From the NCBI GenBank assembly GCA_035934385.1, contig DASYXY010000063.1, positions 1-54,763 on the forward strand: a DNA stretch of 54,763 nucleotides, given 5' to 3'. This document shows positions 7,593 through 15,554 of the stretch, in pieces. The stretch comes from CF-118 sp035934385. Its GTDB lineage: Bacteria > Chloroflexota > Dormibacteria > Dormibacterales > Dormibacteraceae. The notes beneath the pieces are model-generated. The model ran no database searches. It saw nothing but the letters and a program-made list of their open reading frames with translations, and was not told the DNA's origin. The position numbers and the translations under genes are program-made. Positions within the stretch are counted from its first letter, which is position 1. Each line of letters starts with the position of its first letter.

Positions 7593-8692
7593 GTCACCTG
7601 AGTGACGGCGCATTGCGCCGAATGTTCGACGACCAGAATGCCGTGACTGGCCCGGAGCGGGAGCATTTCGCATCCTGCACCGATTGCCAGGACCGCTACT
7701 CGAAGACGTCTGCAGACGCCGGCAACGCCGCCCGGCTCCTGGCGGTCCCTGCGGCGACGTTCGACGCGGACGCCGCGTACAAGCGGCTGGCGGCCAGGCC
7801 GGCGGTGCAGTCGCCGCGTTTCGGCTTCCGCCTGCCCATCCTGCGGCAGTCCTCGCGCCGGCCGATCGCCGTGCTGGCGTTCGCGGTCGCCCTCGCGGTC
7901 GTCGCGACCGCCGCGGCCAACGTGTCACAGGTCTTCGCGCCCACCCAGGTGAAGCCGGTGCCAGTGAGCGTGGCCGACCTGCAGTCGCTGCCCGACCTCA
8001 GCCAGTACGGCACGTTCGCATCGTCCAGTGAGCCGACTCCACAGATCGGAGTGAGCAAGGCCGACGCCGAGCAGATCGCGGGATTCTCGGCGCCAGTCGC
8101 CAAGTCGCTGCCTGCAGGCGTGTCAACGAACATCACTTACGCGGTGGTGCCCCAGTCGGTGGCGACCTTCACTTTCAGCGCCGCCAAGGCGCAGGCCGCG
8201 GCCGCCGCCGAGGGTAAGACGCTGCCTCCGATGCCCGCCGGCATGGACGGAAGCACGCTTACGCTGACCGCGGGCCCGGCGCTGATCGAGATCTATGGCG
8301 AGCTGCCGCAGAACACGTCAGCCGCAGACGCCGCCAGCTCGCTGGCGCTGCCAGCGCTGATCGTCGCCGAGTCGAAAGCGCCGATCGTGACGTCGACCGG
8401 AGTGAGCGCATCCCAGCTCGAGGATTACCTGCTGAAGCAGCCGGGCATCTCGCCGCAGCTGGCGGCGGACATCCGGGCCATTGGCGATCCGACCCACACG
8501 CTGCCCATACCGGTCCCGATCCAGTACGCGACATCGACCAACGTCACGGTCAAGGGCGTGCAGGGCGTCGCTCTTGGCGACAACACTGGCGCCGGTGCAG
8601 CAGTGATCTGGATCAAGGGCAACATCTTCTTCGTCGGCGGATCGCTGAAGCAGTCGGAGCTCCTATCGATCGCGAATCAGCTGTCCGTGTAG
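7589..8692 (+). CDS. Membrane-anchored zinc-finger anti-sigma factor-like protein
   Basis: This 367-residue protein is translationally coupled (GTGA) to the ECF sigma gene. The N-terminal HFASCTDCQ (about residues 26-34) is the HxxxCxxC half of a ZAS-type zinc anti-sigma domain. One membrane helix lies at about 91-113, and some 250 residues of Ala/Ser/Thr-rich sequence follow on the outside. The expected role is to hold the sigma factor at the membrane until an external signal releases it. The sensor domain is not recognised. The downstream ABC genes are possible targets or partners. Confidence 0.83.
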   Translation: MSHLSDGALRRMFDDQNAVTGPEREHFASCTDCQDRYSKTSADAGNAARLLAVPAATFDADAAYKRLAARPAVQSPRFGFRLPILRQSSRRPIAVLAFAVALAVVATAAANVSQVFAPTQVKPVPVSVADLQSLPDLSQYGTFASSSEPTPQIGVSKADAEQIAGFSAPVAKSLPAGVSTNITYAVVPQSVATFTFSAAKAQAAAAAEGKTLPPMPAGMDGSTLTLTAGPALIEIYGELPQNTSAADAASSLALPALIVAESKAPIVTSTGVSASQLEDYLLKQPGISPQLAADIRAIGDPTHTLPIPVPIQYATSTNVTVKGVQGVALGDNTGAGAAVIWIKGNIFFVGGSLKQSELLSIANQLSV

Positions 8693-8701
8693 CCTGCTCG
8701 T

Positions 8702-9655
8702 GTGGCGGGCGTAGCTGAAAAAGAGGTGGCCGCGCCCACAGCGGGCGTGGCCGCTTCGTCTCCGGCCATCCACACCGTCGAGCTGACCAAACGTTTCGGC
8801 GGCACGGTCGCGCTTGCGGGCCTCTCGATGACGGTGCCGCGCGGCGAGATCTTCGGATTCCTCGGGCCGAATGGCGCGGGCAAGACGACTGCAGTCAAGC
8901 TCCTGCTCGGCCTGCTCGCGCCGACGGCGGGCGAGGCCTGGGTGCTCGGCCAACCCGCGGGCGACCTGGACACGCGGCGGCGGATCGGGTACCTGCCGGA
9001 GCTGTTCCGCTACCAGAGCTGGTTGTCGGCGCGCGAGGTGTTGGCGCTGCACTGCGAGCTCGCGCCACTGCCACGCGCGACGTGGAATGAAGAAATCGAC
9101 CTCGCGTTGACCACGGTCGGCCTGGCCGACCGCGGCGGCGACAGGGTCGGCACGTTCTCCAAGGGCATGCAGCAGAGGCTCGGTCTCGGAGTGGCCCTCC
9201 TCGGCAAGCCGGACCTGGTGTTTCTCGACGAACCGACGTCCGCGCTCGACCCGGTCGGGAGGCACGACGTTCGCGGCATCATCCGCGACCTTGCGCAGCG
9301 CGGCACCGCGGTGTTCCTCAACTCTCACCTGCTGAGCGAGGTCGAACAGGTCTGCGATCGCGTCGCCGTGGTCGACCACGGGCGCGTGATCGCGGGCGGC
9401 ACGATGGAGGAGCTCCTCACCGGCTCGGCGGTGCGCGTCCGTGTCACCGGACTCACGGTCGACGGCCAGAAGTCACTCGAGTCGTTCGGTCCGACCGACG
9501 CGGAGGGCGAGCAGATCACGTTCACCAAGCTCGCGGCGGACCGAGTCCCCGAGCTCGTGGCCGAGATGGTCAAGCTGGGCGGCCGCGTGTATGAGGTAGT
9601 GCCCCGGCACCAGACCCTGGAGGACCGCTTCCTCCAACTGCTGCACGAGGATTAG
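8702..9655 (+). CDS. ABC transporter ATP-binding protein
   Basis: This is the ATPase of an ABC-2-type exporter, 317 residues long. The Walker A motif GPNGAGKTT is at about residues 56-64, the signature FSKGMQQRLGLG at about 151-162, and the Walker B and D-loop LVFLDEPTSALDP at about 171-183. A switch histidine follows in LNSHLLSEVE. The C-terminal 80 residues form the DrrA/CcmA-like extension. The permease gene follows directly with no spacer (TAG then ATG). The substrate cannot be told from sequence. Confidence 0.93.
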   Translation: MAGVAEKEVAAPTAGVAASSPAIHTVELTKRFGGTVALAGLSMTVPRGEIFGFLGPNGAGKTTAVKLLLGLLAPTAGEAWVLGQPAGDLDTRRRIGYLPELFRYQSWLSAREVLALHCELAPLPRATWNEEIDLALTTVGLADRGGDRVGTFSKGMQQRLGLGVALLGKPDLVFLDEPTSALDPVGRHDVRGIIRDLAQRGTAVFLNSHLLSEVEQVCDRVAVVDHGRVIAGGTMEELLTGSAVRVRVTGLTVDGQKSLESFGPTDAEGEQITFTKLAADRVPELVAEMVKLGGRVYEVVPRHQTLEDRFLQLLHED

Positions 9656-10528
9656 ATGCCGGCGCTGCCTCCGGTCATCGTCATCGCCCGGCTGACCGTG
9701 CAGGAGGCTTCGCGGCGCCGGCTGCTCATGGCGCTGGTCATCCTCACGCTCATCGTCGTAGGCATCTCGGCGTGGGGCTTCTACAAGATCAGCACCGTCG
9801 CGGGCCCCAACGGCAAGCCACCCACGCACGAAGAGGTGATCATCGTCAGCTCGCAGCTGCTGATCTTCGTGACGTTCGTGTACAGCGGCGTGCTGGCGCT
9901 GAGCGCCGCCGTAGTAGCCGGGCCGCTCATCTCCAACGAGGTCGAGACCGGTTTGATCCTTTCGATCCTTGCGCGGCCGGTGCGGCGCAGCGAGATCGTG
10001 ATCGGGAAATGGCTCGGGCTCGCGACCCTGGTGACGATCTACGCCGTCGGCTCGGCGGTGCTCGAGATGATCGCGGTGGACTGGGCGACGACCTACGTGC
10101 CCCCGCATCCTGTCGAGCTGATCGTCTATGTCGGGCTCGAAGGCCTCGCACTGCTGTCGCTCGGACTTCTGCTCTCGACCCGACTCTCCGGGATCACAGG
10201 CGGAGTCATCGCGCTTGTTGCGTGGCTGATGGCATGGATCGGCGGCATCGTGGGCGACATCGGCACAGGGTTCCAGAACGAGGCGGTGCAGGACGTCGGA
10301 ATCGTCAGCCGTTTGCTTCTCCCCACCGACGGTCTGTGGCGCGGCGCCATCAACGCCATGGAACCCGACGTCATCCTGGCCCAGCTGCGCAGCGCCGGCG
10401 CCTTCGCGCGCGCCAACCCGTTCGCGGCGCTCGATCCGCCCCCGGTGGCATTCTTGCTGTGGGTCGCCGTCTGGTTTGCGGGGATCCTGTTTCTGAGCAT
10501 CTGGAGCTTCCGGACGCGAGAGATCTAA
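9656..10528 (+). CDS. ABC-2 type transporter permease
   Basis: This 290-residue integral membrane protein has about six hydrophobic segments, beginning with RRRLLMALVILTLIVVGISAW after a short amphipathic start. It has the ABC-2 permease layout, with the VETGLILSILARPVRRSEIVIGKW-type coupling segment after the second helix (given here only in part: VETGLILSILARPVRR). It starts immediately after the ATPase stop and should form the exporter with it. The last helix is followed by a short basic tail. Confidence 0.9.
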   Translation: MPALPPVIVIARLTVQEASRRRLLMALVILTLIVVGISAWGFYKISTVAGPNGKPPTHEEVIIVSSQLLIFVTFVYSGVLALSAAVVAGPLISNEVETGLILSILARPVRRSEIVIGKWLGLATLVTIYAVGSAVLEMIAVDWATTYVPPHPVELIVYVGLEGLALLSLGLLLSTRLSGITGGVIALVAWLMAWIGGIVGDIGTGFQNEAVQDVGIVSRLLLPTDGLWRGAINAMEPDVILAQLRSAGAFARANPFAALDPPPVAFLLWVAVWFAGILFLSIWSFRTREI

Positions 10529-10566
10529 CGGCCTCACAATTTGAGCAACAGTTCAGGAGGTGGGAC

Positions 10567-10971
10567 ATGGCGAGCAACCGCGAGCGCAACATCGAGATGG
10601 CGCGCAAGGGCTACCAGGCGTTCAACGAGCAGCACATCGACGAGGCCATGGCAACGATCCACGACGAGATCGTGTGGCACGCGGGTGGGGACGGGCCGCT
10701 CGCGGGCGAGTACAAGGGCAAGAACGCGGTGGCCGAATTCTTCATGAAGTTCGGGCAACTGACCGAGGGCACCTCGGAGTTCGACATCCACGACATCCTG
10801 GCCAGCGAAGACCACACGGTCGTGATCGGCACGGCGACCGCGACCCGCCATGGGCGCACGCATACGAGCCGGTTCGTGGACGTGGTTCATCCGGCTGCGG
10901 ACGGCCGTGCCAAGGAGTTCTGGCGCTTCGTCGAGGACCAGGCCGCTGACGACGAGTTTCTCAGCGAGTGA
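10567..10971 (+). CDS. SnoaL-like / NTF2-fold protein
   Basis: This 134-residue protein has the SnoaL-like alpha+beta barrel pattern. An N-terminal helix (ARKGYQAFNEQHIDEAMATI) is followed by the strand IVWHAGGDGPLAGEYKGK, a helix with VAEFFMKFGQL, and strands such as HTVVIGTATATRHGRT. Such proteins bind or isomerise small molecules; no catalytic set can be assigned. A strong ribosome site, AGGAGGTGGGAC, lies just before the ATG at 10567 and fixes the start, so a longer upstream frame is rejected. Confidence 0.85.
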   Translation: MASNRERNIEMARKGYQAFNEQHIDEAMATIHDEIVWHAGGDGPLAGEYKGKNAVAEFFMKFGQLTEGTSEFDIHDILASEDHTVVIGTATATRHGRTHTSRFVDVVHPAADGRAKEFWRFVEDQAADDEFLSE

Positions 10972-10972
10972 C

Positions 10973-11569
10973 CTAGGTTCCCCGGAACGTACGCGGCGCA
11001 TCCCAATGCAGGCGCAGCGCCTGCTCGCACGCTAGCGCGAATCCCAGGGCGACGAGGGCGGGCAGCTCCGGATCGGTGGCTGCCTCCGGGGCGATCAGCA
11101 TCTGTCCCGGGTTGCCCTTGAAGGTGAGCTGATAGGCCGCCGTGACCGTGATCATTCGCGGACCTCCAGGTTCGAAGACAACGTATTCGTAGCCGGTCTC
11201 ACGGGTCGGCTCCCAGGCGAGGCGCCGGCCAGACGCGGTCGTGATCCATCCGCGCGCCGAGAAAGAACCCTCCGCGACAAGCTCGAAGCCTGCCGCACTC
11301 TGGGTTGCGCCGGCCTTCCAGGCCACCGCAGGCCGGTGGCCGGGGTCGCGCAGATCGATGTGGACCTCGTACAGACCCTCGCCGGGCTACATCACGAAGT
11401 CGAACGTCTTGAGCCGCACCCACATGGTCCGACCGTTGACGACAGGCTCGGCGCCGTCGAAAAGAGTGCAGGGGCTGTCGTACGTCCTCGGCACCTGGAG
11501 GCCGAGGTTGAAGCGCCACCGGAGATCCTTGCCCGCAAGCTCGGACAGCGGGCGGGCGCTCATCGACAT
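10973..11569 (-). pseudogene. Uncharacterised gene interrupted by one in-frame TAG
   Basis: One continuous frame of 199 codons runs from an ATG at 11569 to the stop at 10973. It is broken only by a TAG at 11389-11387, after codon 60. On both sides the sequence has normal coding character: before it VNGRTMWVRLKTFDFVM, after it PGEGLYEVHIDLRD. The latter continues in frame into a beta-rich domain and a C-terminal helix with LPALVALGFALACEQALRL. There is no frameshift. The gene lies 9 bases after glutamate dehydrogenase in the same operon. It may be a recent nonsense mutation, a sequencing error, or a read-through site. TAG is used as a normal stop elsewhere in the window, for example at glutamate dehydrogenase, so reassignment is unlikely. 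Confidence 0.75.
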
Positions 11570-11578
11570 CAGACGCGC

Positions 11579-12850
11579 CTAGGGGTAGAGCCCCCGTTCC
11601 CGCGTCGCCGCCGCCACGCGGGACACGGCCTGCACGTACGCGGCCATGCGCATGTCGAGCTTCCGCTCCTCTCGCGTGTGCAGAACCTCTTCGAACGCGC
11701 GCGTCATGATCGCCTTGAGCTTCTGGTTCACCTCGTGCTCAGACCAGAAGAACGACTGCAGGTCCTGCACCCACTCGAAGTAGGACACGGTCACGCCACC
11801 CGCGTTGGCGAGGATGTCGGGCACCAGGAAGATGCCGCGCTCGCGAAAGATCGCGTCGGCCTCGGGAGTCGTCGGCCCATTCGCGCCTTCGACGATGAGC
11901 GACGCCTTGACATCACGCGCGTTGCGCGATGTGAGCTGGTTGCCGATGGCGGCGGGGACGAGCAGGTCGCAGTCGACGGTGAGGACCTCCTGGTTGCCGA
12001 TCTGCGACGCGCCGGGGAATCCGTTCAACGTCTTCTCGCGCGCGCGGTACTCCAGCACCCGTTTGATCGACAGGCCAAGCGGGTTGTAGATGCCGCCGTA
12101 ATCCTCGGAGACCGCGACGATCGTGCAGCCGGCCTCCTCGAGCAGCTTCGCGCTGATGCTGCCCACGTTGCCGAACCCCTGCACCGCGACCTTGGTCTGG
12201 TGCGGGCTGCGGCCCAGGTGCTCGAGCGCGGCCACCGAGCAGATGGTCACGCCGCGGCCAGTGGCCTCGACGCGGCCGAGCGAGCCCCCGACTTCGATCG
12301 GCTTGCCAGTGACCGCGGCCGGGCTCGAGTATCCGAGCTGCATCGACAGCGTGTCCATGATCCAGGCCATCGTCTGGCCGTTGGTGTTGACGTCGGGCGC
12401 CGGGATGTCGCGGTCGTGGCCGATCAGGATCGAGATCTCGGTCGCAAATCGCCGCGTCATGTGCTCGAGCTCGTTGAGCGACAGCTCTGCCGGGTTGACG
12501 ATGATCCCGCCCTTGGCTCCGCCGAACGGAATGTTGACCACCGCGCACTTCCAGGTCATCCACATCGCGAGGGCCTTGACCTCGTTCAGGGAGACGTCGG
12601 GGTGGTACCGGATGCCGCCTTTTGCGGGGCCCCGGTTGATGTTGTGCTGGACGCGGTAGCCCGTGAACATCCGTAGGTGGCCGTTGTCGAGCTTGACCGG
12701 GAACGTGCATGTGAACTCGCGCTGGACCTCGCGCAGCACCTCTCGGAGCCACGGCTCGAGCTTGATCAGCTCGGCGGCCTCGTCGAACTGGGACTGCGCG
12801 GTGCGCCACTCGTCGGCCTCGACGATCGGTTTCAGCTCGGCTGTGCTCAC
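11579..12850 (-). CDS. Glu/Leu/Phe/Val dehydrogenase, probable glutamate dehydrogenase
   Basis: This 423-residue enzyme interconverts glutamate and 2-oxoglutarate with release of ammonia. The substrate-binding region has GPAKGGIRYHP and the catalytic Lys in PFGGAKGGI. The dinucleotide fold has VAVQGFGNVGS (about residue 215 onward), and the C-terminal part has VEGANGPTTPEAD and ANAGGVTVSYFEW. The start is the GTG at 12850, which overlaps the TPP-enzyme stop (GTGA). A longer frame to 13483 is only an antisense-like overlap with the TPP gene. It sits in an operon with an asparaginase-like enzyme, which suggests amino-acid nitrogen breakdown. Confidence 0.93.
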   Translation of the reverse strand: MSTAELKPIVEADEWRTAQSQFDEAAELIKLEPWLREVLREVQREFTCTFPVKLDNGHLRMFTGYRVQHNINRGPAKGGIRYHPDVSLNEVKALAMWMTWKCAVVNIPFGGAKGGIIVNPAELSLNELEHMTRRFATEISILIGHDRDIPAPDVNTNGQTMAWIMDTLSMQLGYSSPAAVTGKPIEVGGSLGRVEATGRGVTICSVAALEHLGRSPHQTKVAVQGFGNVGSISAKLLEEAGCTIVAVSEDYGGIYNPLGLSIKRVLEYRAREKTLNGFPGASQIGNQEVLTVDCDLLVPAAIGNQLTSRNARDVKASLIVEGANGPTTPEADAIFRERGIFLVPDILANAGGVTVSYFEWVQDLQSFFWSEHEVNQKLKAIMTRAFEEVLHTREERKLDMRMAAYVQAVSRVAAATRERGLYP

Positions 12851-14475
12851 ATCAACACCGATGATCGCGGATATTCCGCCTCCGGGTCGCAGATTACGTT
12901 GATGCAGGCCGGCACACCCGCCTTGAACGCCCGCTCCAGGGCGGGCCGGATCTCGTCTGGGCGGTCGACCAGCTGGCCGAACCCACCAAGCGCCGCCACC
13001 ACCAGGTCGTAGCGCGTGCGCGGCGCCAGGTCCGCGGCGATGCTGAGGCCGAGCATGTTCTGCATCGGGTGCTTCTCCAGCGCCCAGATGCCGTTGTTGC
13101 CGATGACGCACACCACTGGGACCTTGTGCCTGACCAGCGTGTCGAACTCCATCGCGGAGAAGCCGAACGCCCCGTCGCCGGACAGGAGGATGACCTGGCG
13201 GTCGGGGTGCGCGAGCTTCGCAGCCATCGCGTAAGCGGGTCCCGAGCCGAGCGCGCCAAACGGGCCGGGATCCACCCACAGCCCTGGCCGTTCGCGCTCG
13301 ATGAGCCTGCCGGCGAACGACACGAAGTCGCCTCCGTCGCCGACGATGATCGCGTCCGGATCGGCGACGCGGTTGACCTCGGCGATGAGTCGCCCGGGGT
13401 GAACCGGCGACGAGTCGGATTCGGTCATCGCCCGGTCCCGTGCCCGCGCGCCGACTTCCGCTGACCTCAGCTGCTCGAGCCATTCGTGGCGCTCGGGCGT
13501 TCCCTCGACGGCGCCGGCCAGTGCGGCCAGTGCCGCCTTCACGTCACCGAGGATCGAAGCCTCGGCGGGCCTGTGCTTGCGGTGGTCGTCGACGTCGACG
13601 TAGACGATCCTCGCGTCGTCGGCAAAGACGGGTGGCTGCCCGAAGTTGAGGCGGAAGTCGAGGGGCACGCCGACCACGAGGATGAGGTCCGCTTGACCGA
13701 GCGCCTGACCGCGAGCGCGAGAAAAGAACAGCGGGTGGCCGGACGGCAGCATGCCGCGCGCCATGCCATTGACCGACGTCGGCAGGTGCGCGGCCTCAAC
13801 GAACCGGCGCAGCTCGCCCTCGGCGTGCGCCCACCAGACTGAGCCACCCGCGATGACCGCAGGCCGCCGAGCGTCCTGGATGAGACCGGCCACCCGGCGG
13901 ACCGAGTCGGGGTCGGGCGGCGGTCCCGGGTCGGGTGTGAGGTGCTCGGTGGCCTCGGGCAAGTCGGCCGCTCCGAAGAAAACGTCGATTGGAATATCCA
14001 TGAACACCGGACCGGTGCGCCGGCTGAGGGCGGTGCGCATGAGCTGCAGCACACAGGCGAAGGCTTCCTCAGGCGACTCGAGGGTTACGGCCTGCTTGGC
14101 CAGCGTCTTCACTACGGCGACGTGATCCATCTCCTGGAGCGACCCCATGCCCCAGCGGGCGACGGGGGCGCGACCGCCGAGGACCAATATCGGGCTGTCG
14201 CCAGACTGCGCTTGGGCGAGTGCGGTAACCGCGTTGGTGACGCCGGGCCCGGCGGTCACCGCGGCAACCCCGCACTGGCGCGTCACCTTGGCCCAGCCCT
14301 CAGCCGCGAAGGCTGCCGACTGCTCGTGGCGCGTGTCGATGATGCGAAGGCCGTGCTCGGTGGCGCCGGTGAGGATTGGCCAGATGTGGCCGCCGTTCAG
14401 CGTGAAGAGGTGGCCAGCGCCGGCGCGCTTCAGCGCAAGAGCGATGAGCTCGCCGGTGTTGCCCGACTCAGCCAA
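12847..14475 (-). CDS. Thiamine-diphosphate-dependent enzyme, acetolactate synthase-like
   Basis: This 542-residue protein has the three domains of the ThDP enzyme family. The catalytic glutamate is in RHEQSAAFAAEGWAK (Glu51). The central domain has VFMDIPIDVFFG and AGGSVWW. The C-terminal cofactor motif starts at GDGAFGFSAMEFDTL and ends in VIGNN. It could be an acetolactate synthase, a decarboxylase or an oxalyl-CoA decarboxylase-like enzyme; no regulatory subunit gene is nearby, which argues against biosynthetic acetolactate synthase. The TTG start overlaps the upstream gene by 8 bases. It is coupled to glutamate dehydrogenase downstream. Confidence 0.88.
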   Translation of the reverse strand: MAESGNTGELIALALKRAGAGHLFTLNGGHIWPILTGATEHGLRIIDTRHEQSAAFAAEGWAKVTRQCGVAAVTAGPGVTNAVTALAQAQSGDSPILVLGGRAPVARWGMGSLQEMDHVAVVKTLAKQAVTLESPEEAFACVLQLMRTALSRRTGPVFMDIPIDVFFGAADLPEATEHLTPDPGPPPDPDSVRRVAGLIQDARRPAVIAGGSVWWAHAEGELRRFVEAAHLPTSVNGMARGMLPSGHPLFFSRARGQALGQADLILVVGVPLDFRLNFGQPPVFADDARIVYVDVDDHRKHRPAEASILGDVKAALAALAGAVEGTPERHEWLEQLRSAEVGARARDRAMTESDSSPVHPGRLIAEVNRVADPDAIIVGDGGDFVSFAGRLIERERPGLWVDPGPFGALGSGPAYAMAAKLAHPDRQVILLSGDGAFGFSAMEFDTLVRHKVPVVCVIGNNGIWALEKHPMQNMLGLSIAADLAPRTRYDLVVAALGGFGQLVDRPDEIRPALERAFKAGVPACINVICDPEAEYPRSSVLM

Positions 14476-15295
14476 CGCGTTTCGCCAAGGGCATAGCGGG
14501 CGTGTTGAACGCCGCCTGCGGATCGCCGACGCGGCCGATCAGGATGATCCCGCCGACCGCGTTCATCGCGCGCCCCAGCCATTCGACCGCCTTGTTTGCG
14601 ACGTCGGCAGGGTCCATGCCGTGCTCGAGCTCGACAATCGCAACGCGCGACAGGCCCAGCCGGATGAAGGCCTCACCCACGCCCGTGCCGCAGATCGCGC
14701 CATGCCGGTCGTCCGCATAGAAGCCCGCGCCCGCGATCGGCGAGTCGCCGATGCGGCCCGGCAGCTTGCCGGTCCGGCCGCCGGTCGACACCGCGACCGC
14801 AAGGTGCCCTCCCTCGTCGCGCGCCACGGCCCCCACCGTGTCGGCGCCCTCCGCCAGCTCCTGGCGTTTGCGGTCGGTGATGAAGATCGAGGGATCCGCC
14901 ATCTCGACGCCGTGATCGCGCGCGAAACGCGAGGCGCCGTCGGCCGCAAGCAGCACGTGCCTACCGTCCCGCATGACGCGTACCGCGAGGTCGATCGGGT
15001 GCCGCACGTCGCGCACGCACGCGACTCCGCCGACGCTCCGGTCTCGTCCGTCCATGACGCCGGCGTCGAGCTCGACCACGCCGTCGGCGTTCAGGCACGC
15101 ACCGATGCCTGCGTTGAGAAGGGGCTCGTCCTCCATGTGGCGCACCGCTGCGACCGCGGCCTCGAGGGCACCGCCGCCGATTCGATCCCAACCGGCCTCG
15201 AGCGCGCGCTCGACTGCTGCTTGCCTGGCGGTGAGCTCAGACGCCGGCACTGGGCCGGCGCCGCCGTGGACGATGAGGGCAGGCTTAGCCACCAA
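14468..15295 (-). CDS. Isoaspartyl peptidase / L-asparaginase (Ntn hydrolase)
   Basis: This 275-residue protein is a plant-type asparaginase precursor. It would cleave itself before a threonine, then hydrolyse L-asparagine or isoaspartyl peptides. The nucleophile is Thr153 in GADTVGAVARD, followed by VSTGGRTGKLPGRIGDSP and AGFYAD, which hold the substrate-binding residues. The N-terminal VHGGAG is the usual start of the alpha subunit. There is no signal peptide. It is the first gene of an operon with the TPP enzyme and glutamate dehydrogenase, consistent with use of amino acids as a carbon and nitrogen source. Confidence 0.92.
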   Translation of the reverse strand: MVAKPALIVHGGAGPVPASELTARQAAVERALEAGWDRIGGGALEAAVAAVRHMEDEPLLNAGIGACLNADGVVELDAGVMDGRDRSVGGVACVRDVRHPIDLAVRVMRDGRHVLLAADGASRFARDHGVEMADPSIFITDRKRQELAEGADTVGAVARDEGGHLAVAVSTGGRTGKLPGRIGDSPIAGAGFYADDRHGAICGTGVGEAFIRLGLSRVAIVELEHGMDPADVANKAVEWLGRAMNAVGGIILIGRVGDPQAAFNTPAMPLAKRVG

Positions 15296-15330
15296 CCCTC
15301 ACCCTACCCTCTCCCGTACACGGGAGAGGG
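15296..15330 (+). repeat. REP-like element, copy R2
   Basis: The head CCCTCACCCTACC (15297-15309) overlaps a perfect 10-bp hairpin, CCCTCTCCCG-TACA-CGGGAGAGGG (15307-15330). It fills the gap between the asparaginase start and the small Arg-rich gene, and could act as a transcription terminator for the latter. Confidence 0.8.
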
Positions 15331-15334
15331 ATAC

Positions 15335-15523
15335 CTAGACCGGTTGGAAGGCCAGGTTCTCCGCCGTGCGGCGTTCGGTTACGCGCCGCTCGATGTAGAG
15401 CACGCGGCGGCCGGGGCTGGCCCGTTCCGGGCGACGGCGCTCACCGAAACGGCGGTCGATGTCCGAGCGCCTCTTGGCCACGCGGCGGTCGCGCTCGGGC
15501 GAAAAATCGGAATCTGACGACAT
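15335..15523 (-). CDS. Small arginine-rich protein of unknown function
   Basis: This 62-residue protein has about 18 arginines, many in clusters (DRRVAKRRSDIDRR, GERRRPER, ERRVTERR). It has no membrane segment. The ribosome site GGGGAGGG just before the ATG supports translation. The composition suggests nucleic-acid or ribosome binding, but no family is recognised. It lies between the ThyX-like gene and the REP-like element, in the same direction as both neighbours. Confidence 0.6.
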   Translation of the reverse strand: MSSDSDFSPERDRRVAKRRSDIDRRFGERRRPERASPGRRVLYIERRVTERRTAENLAFQPV

Positions 15524-15554
15524 CTGTCCCTCCCCTGAAAAACTGGCGCTGATC

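Noticed and set aside
9772..10566. Upstream extension of the SnoaL-like frame
   Set aside because: It lies in another frame of the ABC permease; a strong ribosome site marks ATG 10567.
11336..12676. Long plus-strand open frame (446 codons) opposite glutamate dehydrogenase
   Set aside because: It is antisense to a clear enzyme gene and has no family features; such frames are expected opposite GC-rich genes.
12851..13483. Upstream extension of the glutamate dehydrogenase frame to 13483
   Set aside because: It overlaps the TPP-enzyme gene in another frame; the GTGA junction at 12850 gives the normal N-terminus.
15240..15263. GCCGGCACTGGGCCGGC as a third copy of the paired palindrome
   Set aside because: It lies inside the asparaginase gene, lacks the GAGTGCC arm and has no partner at 42 bases.
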